DNA of 64,000 nucleotides, from positions 13,490,162 through 13,554,161 of the forward strand of contig OW028581.1 of the NCBI GenBank assembly GCA_932294295.1, in the 5' to 3' direction. How positions within the stretch are numbered: the stretch's first letter is position 1; each line of letters opens with the position of its first letter. A program made the translations under genes and the position numbers. Below the pieces are notes generated by a model. It saw only the letters and a program-made list of their open reading frames with translations, was not told the origin of the DNA and searched no databases. The stretch comes from Alitta virens. Its lineage: Eukaryota > Annelida > Polychaeta > Phyllodocida > Nereididae. Positions 57,511-64,000 of the stretch are shown one piece after another.

Positions 57511-58900
57511 TTGGCAAATGATTTGGCATGGTTATTCATCAGAGACCAAGCTCATTTTGAAAGGTCAAGTAGTCGGACGCACATAAGGGACATGCTGCTT
57601 GGTTAAATTAAAGCCCACTCTTGTGAATCACAAAGGTGGGCTTTAATCGCAGGGGAAAGTTGTGATGACCCAAGCTACTTAAGTGCCATCCAAAAATATT
57701 CTAATCGCAAATGAGATGCATAACTTTATGAGAAATCTCTCCAAATTAGGAGGGGAGAGGTTTGCGCAAAGTAAGAGCAAAATAGGTATTTTGTGATGCA
57801 AGATGTACATTGGTTAATGCAAGTTGTGATTGTAAGTTGTGATTGGATGTGGCCTTTGGCCAATGATGTGAAAGAACAGATGAAAATTTCACGTAAGTCC
57901 CAATAAACTGAGGAACCCTGGCATCTTGGATTTAGCAAGTGTCCAGTCAGATACCTTACTCTTGACTTTGTCTTGACTTTATCTGAGTATTTAATATATG
58001 TGATTATGCTATGCTGGACCGTGGACTTTGATGAGTTTGCCTGTGGACCTTGACTTGAGACCTGTGGCAAACTTACAATATAACCTGTTGCGACATACAT
58101 ACCATTGAAACTATCAGAAAAAAATTAAAAAAATTAATATAGATGAAGACTTTCCAATGACTTGAAATTCACTGAGTTCTGTAAATACTTTAAAATGTTT
58201 ATATGAAACTATAAACACTTAACCTTTCTACACTCAAACACCTATATTGAAATATAAGCATTAGTGTTTTTTAAACAACACTGGAACGCGTCTAAAACAA
58301 ACGTTGGTTTTTGGTTGCGAGGTGGGTCTAGTTTCTTGCTCAAAAAGGGTCTGCACTCTATTTCAAACATTCTCAAAAATATCTAAAAATATCTCAAATA
58401 TTGAGTTTTTTTTATCTAGACTGAACGTAAGTTACATATTATAAGAAATGTAATAACTTTTCATAACCACTTTACGAGTCAAATTTATACCAAAAAACAT
58501 AGGCTTCTGCAGCAACATGCCCTCGGCAAATCTGAGAAAATTATACAATGGATTCTGTCGCGAAGTGTAAAATGTGTACTATTAACCTCTGAACTTATAA
58601 ATGGGGGAGGAAATAAAAATAAATAATATATGATAGCACATAGTGACATATACAGTAATCACCTATATATAGCGACAACAGAAGTGTTACCATGCTGGAT
58701 TGGTACCATAAGCATCACAACATTGAAGAATTTAAGCGTTAACGCAGCAAAATGAAGGTGGGTGTGCTACCATCATATTTATGCGACATTTCATTGATCC
58801 ACTGTTAACATGCTCCAAACTTATCATTGAAGTCTTAATTACATATGGAGTCTTTAATTGTGGAAATATTTTAAAGTGTTATTATGATGCTACATATTTC
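57511..58900. other. Unassigned sequence
   Basis: No gene signal that I trust. A short fragment of the interspersed element end (ACATAGGCTTCTGCAGCAAC) lies at about 58499. Confidence 0.4.
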
Positions 58901-58904
58901 CAAA

Positions 58905-59035
58905 TGAACAGACAGACAAACAGACAGCTAGACAGCTACACAGACAGACAAGACAGACAGACAAGACAGACAAGACAGCTAGACAGACAAGACAGACAGA
59001 CAAGACAGACAAGACAGACAGACAGACAGACAGGA
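58905..59035. repeat. (CAGA)n microsatellite
   Basis: CAGACAGACAAGACAGACAG and variants with ACAGCTAGACAG interruptions. Confidence 0.95.
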
Positions 59036-59039
59036 TTAA

Positions 59040-60516
59040 GTGAAGAAGATGTCTTTTACACTTACCATAGTAGTGGATGTTACATAACCACATAACTGTC
59101 TTCAGTGATACACATTTAACCTCGGAGATTCCTTTAGTACTTTTTCTACGTGAGCCTCTATTCCAAAAATATGAATTCTTTTTCTGACAATAGGTGCAAT
59201 AATACCAAATTTACCGAACTTAAGTGCCATAAAGGCAAGTTTGCCAAACATAACTTTTCTTCATTGTTGGGAACCACTTCAAAACAGATTTTAGATTTTG
59301 GGTTAAAAACTACAGAGGCGACAATGATGAGGCAAGCATTTGTACAGAAAATTACGTGGCCCAGAAGTACAATATTGCCATGATGCTGTTGCGTTGCTGC
59401 GGGACGTTGCTGCGTTGCGGAATCGTTTTGTTGAGGTGGAATTGTGCTTTGTTGCGGCTGAATCGTTTTGTTGCGGCGGATAGTAATTAGTATATTACTT
59501 GAAGGGAGTAACCTTCTGCATCATTAATCCAGCATAACTTGGTCATTTATATTCCGATTTTCAAAATTTAAAGTTCATAGTTATTGCCAAAAAATCATCT
59601 TTCTTGCGGTTAACAATTCTTAACACGCAGTATAACGTATTTAGCGCGACGCAACAATATCCATATTTTGATAATAAAATATTTAATGAATAAAAATGTG
59701 TTTGTTTTCTTTCCAACTGAATATTCTTGAAAGAACTCATAAATATGAAATGTATATGTTCCTAAATGACCTGGGAATTTATATAGAGAAATAATTTTAT
59801 CCAGATAAAGTAAGTTGTAGATCTTACTAGGCTATGTCTCGGAAAGAAAAGACAGCCTGACTGTGTCCATTAATTATTGGTAGCAATGATGCCACCTCTC
59901 CTAAAAGTGTATCATTTAAAAGTTGTTGGTGAGATGAAATATCGGTTTTCAAGAAGGTAAAGAATGCTGCCACTTTGTAGGAGGCTCTTTAATTGTCAGC
60001 ACAACTGGCTTGATATGCTACCACTGCCTGCCAGGATTTTGAAAATTGTACCTTAATAATTGGCAAAAATATAATAACTTGCCCTTTGGCCCACTAAAAT
60101 CTTCCATCCAACATTGAGCTGGGTTTGTGGATGATTGCAACTGTCGCCATCTATAATATGAGCTGGCAATAGTCATTGCTGGACCAATGGATAGACTTGC
60201 AGGTGCTGTCCTCTGGTGGATAATATCAGCATTTAAGCCAATCACGCACCAGTTTACACCACGATGCAATGACGCCATGTTCCAAATATGGTAGTGCTTT
60301 CTAAGGCCTTTTCTGATTGGGCAATAAGTTTCTGTTGCATTTAATCAGAAACCACACAATTTATGGCCATTCAGGGCAAAGGTCGCTGTGCCAGCTCCCA
60401 TGCACGGCGATCTTTGCCTACAGGAAAATGGTGTCAGTCTTAAATGGCTTAGTTCAGAAGTAATCATTTCTATGTATTATGTGTATATATGTGGAAAGCA
60501 TTATGAAGCTCTATGA
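59040..60516. other. Unassigned sequence
   Basis: A short GTTGCTGCGTTGCGG word cluster lies at 59385-59480. The minus frame 60278-60018 (starting MASLHRGVNWCVIGLNADII) is open for 86 codons, but I recognise nothing in it. Confidence 0.35.
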
Positions 60517-60790
60517 GGCAGCTGGGTGGTCTAATGGTTAAGGCATCCAACAATTCCACATCGGCCAGCTCTGCTGAAGATCTTTGAACCCCAACCCGGG
60601 CACTCTTCATGAGCCACATTCCAGCTGGATGTCCCTTGTACTCGGTGTCTATGCTGAGGCAAGTAAAAGACCCCATCCATGGGGTAAATGTGTAACATGG
60701 GTGGACTCCTACTCTCCCTCCTCATCAATCAACCCTTGATAGTAGCAAGTACTTGCATTAGAAGGCTGCACTTTCCATACCTACCTTATA
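60517..60790 (+). mobile_element. tRNA-derived SINE, full-length-looking copy
   Basis: GGCAGCTGGGTGGTCTAATG starts the tRNA-like head. The A box TGGTCTAATGG is at 60527-60537 and a weaker B box (CTTTGAACCCC) at about 60582-60592. The body has CTCGGTGTCTATGCTGAGGC and GGGTAAATGTGTAACATGGG and matches the copy at 34325-34592. The A-rich end is ATAATAAAAAACAC. Confidence 0.75.
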
Positions 60791-61392
60791 AAGATAATAA
60801 AAAACACACGAGGAAAGTTACTGAGCTAACTGTACTATAGGCACTTCACTTATCAATATCTATGCAATGGTGCAATGCAAAATTATATTGCAATGCATTT
60901 CTCATTTTGGGCCCCTAAGGATTTATGAGTAACAGGTATATATTAAAAATGTTACACTAAGGTCAATATTAATATTTTAACATGACTGTTACACCAACAA
61001 CAAGGTTGCTGAGTATGCCTCTGTGCCCTCCGAAAATAAGAACAAGGGGTATCTCATAACATAAGAATTACCTTCGAATACACTGTAAGTATTGCATTTA
61101 TATGCTGTGCAAACCTCCAGACTTGTTAGCACTGTGAAAAACCCTCGTGACATTCTGCAGCAACATGTGTGACAGGTAGATGGCTCACTCGTGATGTCTC
61201 AAATGCCTTCTTCTTTTTTGTTGCAGCCACATCCTATTACTAACAAAACAAGTGTCTCTAGTGTCCTCTGTCTCTTGTCTCTTGCATCGAGAGAGCGTTT
61301 CTTCCTTAGCTCCCTTGACAAATATCGATCATCCTTCATCCTGGCTATATCAAACCACTGGCAACTTAACGACGATGAATATGCTCAGGGGA

Positions 61393-61405
61393 GGGGGGGG
61401 GGGGG
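61393..61405. repeat. Poly-G tract
   Basis: Thirteen G in a row. Similar tracts are at 756-777 (22), 1698-1708 (11) and 10233-10250 (18). Confidence 0.9.
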
Positions 61406-61439
61406 CGCTTGGGACATTTTTGACATTTGATTGAATATC

Positions 61440-63320
61440 TTGCAAAAGAAACAAAGATACTCAGTGACGTAGCCTGATATGTGTGCAACAGTTTTGCAGC
61501 AGCAAAACATGGGTATTGAAATTCATCGTCCATTGAGGCAGCATTTTTATGATCTTAAAAATTGCCCCAATGGTCCCTAGGCATGAGGCACATTGGGACA
61601 CAGCGTGGGGACCACTGGGACATTGAAAACAACAGTATTTGTACCTATATTTCGCACTAAACTGATAAATTGTTACTCCCACAAAGACATTTATAAGATC
61701 AGTGATCTCTTATCAGGCTTGGGTGCACACCACTTAAACTGTGTTTATAATGAATAATTAAAACAATGAAGTTCACATCTTTCTAAAAAATGATCAAAAT
61801 TTCAGTGAACTGTGTCAAAACAATGAAATACACAATTTAAAAAATTACATAGAAATTGGGAAAATTGACTTGCTGGATGTATATATTAAAATTATATTTA
61901 GCCAGTAAAAAAAATAAAATCTCGAATTCGTTGCCTGGTTTTATTTTTTAATAGTTTCAAATGCAATGAAGACATCAATTGTCAATTAAGTGCCTTGACA
62001 GCCTGACATACCACATCGAAAGACTCCTTTCCTTGTCTTTTCTTTTCCGAAGGTCAGGGTTACTCTGACTGTGCCTCACAGGTTTCATCTTTTTGGTTCT
62101 CATCCTTGTTTGGTTAACCTTACAGTCACCTCACCCATCAGGACATTGTTCCAATGTACCCAGCCCTGACTTTCCCAATGGTCCCCATGCAGTGGTATTT
62201 TAAAAGAACCACCCATCCATTCTTTCATTCATGCTATGTGAGATTACTTATATGCTTAATCAAATCTCTATGAAAGGCACTAATGAGACATGGATATGGT
62301 ATAACTGTTGTGCATAATTCTAGGAGGTACAAAAGTACGAGTCGAAATTTTACTTCAGATTTGAAAAACACGAAATGATCTGCCGCATCCAATCCCTTTA
62401 CTTGATCTTGACAGTTTCCACAGAGCAAATGAAGGTGTTCCCCTACTTCAGTTAAAGACCAGCCTTGGATTTCTGAATTTATTCATAATCGAGAAATCGT
62501 AGGTGTCCCAATGTACCTCATGTCCCAAAGAGCCCCCCGGGGATCTCCTATCATCGTTGTATGTTTCTGTAAAGTTTATTACATAATATTATGACATATA
62601 AAAAAGTTATGATAGTGTAAAAAAAAGAGAGACACTATAATTTATAAACTATTCATACAAAGAAAAAATGGTTTACATAGGTTGGTGAAAAATATCTTTT
62701 GAGCTAGGTACTAATTACTGGAAAATGAGACAATTTATGTTACACATGGTTCAATCATCAGTTGACAAAAGGTTAGTTTACTTTACTCATTCTTATTGTA
62801 AGATATTAGACACTTTACATTAGTTTGTTATGCAAACTCCATGGTGTAAATGTAAAGTTATTATAATATATGTAGTCTAATATAGTTCAGGTTTCAAGCC
62901 TTGTAGCTAGTTTGTAAAGTTATATTAAACAGCAAACTTTACGATCACTCAGTTATCGGTATAATTGTATTGCAGAGTAGTTAACCGTGGAGGGTTATTG
63001 ATATTTTTTGTGTCCCAACAGGTTTTTTGTAAGTCTTCATATTGCATACCTTTTGCCATTTATATACTTTATGAAAAATATTTATATGTTGTTTGTTTCA
63101 TTTGTATTTAAGATTCACCAGTCACATGATCAGCCTATAATAGCATGCTGTGTGAATAAATGTGGTTCAAAACTCTTCCGAGTGTCCGTCCCTTCCCTTA
63201 CTGCATGTTCATTATACCCAACATCATTATGTGTCATAACATAATTGCTGAATTTCATATATATTCCTTAGAAAGCATTGTCATAGCCCATATATGATTA
63301 TTTGAACAAATGATAATCTT
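61440..63320. other. Unassigned AT-rich sequence
   Basis: Read on both strands; no coding, RNA or repeat feature that I can support. Confidence 0.45.
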
Positions 63321-63329
63321 AGGTGTAGA

Positions 63330-63805
63330 TTAGGGATCATGCTATGATATTTAAAATTCTAGCGAACTGAATACTCACTATTGTGAAAAAATTAAAAGGC
63401 AGGAAAAGGATGTACAATACTTTGGATGCTCAATTGGAACAGAATGGATTGCTATTACGAACAAATGGAGAAATTCAAGAGTTCAAAAAATAGGACATCT
63501 TGGACTCTAATAAGCATTGCATAACAGGTTATGTAGGCAATCGTTTCGGTTCATCACACACACTATACCAAAGTTTGTAAAACAGCTGACATATGTCAGT
63601 GTGACTATCAAAAGGCACCACTAGGCCATAAAGAGTGACACTGTATAAAATTTTATTAGGGTAAGTGCATATGTGTTAGAGTTCTGCTCTGGAAATGAAA
63701 GTGTAGCATCCATCCCTCCTGCCTTTCGGACAGACACTAATGATGCCCATGTGTAATGTGGGATTCGCTGAGGGTTTTGCTGCAGCACAGCCTGTTTTTT
63801 CCTTT
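63330..63805 (-). repeat. Interspersed element left arm, inverted
   Basis: In reverse complement it reads AGGCTGTGCTGCAGCAAAAC at its start (about 63800), then the GCAGAACTCTAACAC signature and GTGTGATGAACCGAAACGAT. It is the same end as at 6578 and 57127. Confidence 0.65.
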
Positions 63806-64000
63806 TCTCTCACTGGTATCCAGTATTATTTGTGAGATTATGCAATTGTAACACTCATAGAAGTCTCTTCAATGTACTAAAATATGCCATTTGCGTATTC
63901 TATCTTTACATTCACGTGCAATGCCAGCCATTTCAACCCATATAAATATGGGTTGTACCCAGATCCTCGACTCATGGTATTAGCTTATGAAGCTACAAAA

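Noticed and set aside
60018..60278. 86-codon minus ORF as a gene
   Set aside because: No homology that I recognise, no splice partner and no poly(A) signal; left as unassigned.

Overview
The window is nuclear DNA of an animal, very probably a marine invertebrate. It is AT-rich, its genes are split by introns with GT-AG borders, and mobile and simple repeats are dense. The best gene is a plant-type (Amt) ammonium transporter, a family that vertebrates lack and many invertebrates keep, so a vertebrate is unlikely. I cannot name the species. There are no bacterial operons and no CRISPR arrays.

Layout. 0-2.5 kb: a decayed DIRS-like tyrosine-recombinase retroelement, then a compound inverted repeat around a promoter-like stretch. 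2.5-5.2 kb: a possible small two-exon gene on + with a poly(A) signal. 6.6-8.9 kb: the best copy of a long interspersed element with inverted arms and a central hairpin; relatives lie at 17.7, 18.8, 31.9, 42.0, 52.6, 57.1 and 63.5 kb. 11.0-26.8 kb: the Amt gene on the minus strand, 11 coding exons that join in frame to 548 residues, with a 9 kb first intron holding MITEs, a tRNA-like remnant and a cluster of RFX-like X-boxes. A 50-bp minisatellite sits in intron 6. 27-36 kb: a repeat mosaic (microsatellites, foldback elements, tRNA-derived SINEs, minisatellites). 36.3-40.0 kb: a hAT transposon that looks complete, with 17-bp perfect terminal inverted repeats, a perfect 8-bp target duplication and a seven-exon transposase open for 731 residues. 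41.0-51.1 kb: a chain of short putative exons on +, crossed by a 277/305-bp tandem array, a LINE 3' end and a Tc1-like remnant. 52.8-56.7 kb: a Gypsy-type retrotransposon on the minus strand that lost catalytic residues and is split by a 603-bp MITE. 57-64 kb: repeats, another SINE and otherwise featureless sequence.

The window is best read as one functional transporter gene in a landscape of layered transposition. Several insertions can be ordered in time: MITE into Gypsy, 96-bp MITE into an older repeat, hAT into unique DNA. The hAT copy looks young and possibly still able to make transposase. The DIRS, Gypsy, LINE and Tc1 copies are dead. Coordinates for exons were read by eye from splice signals and reading frame.
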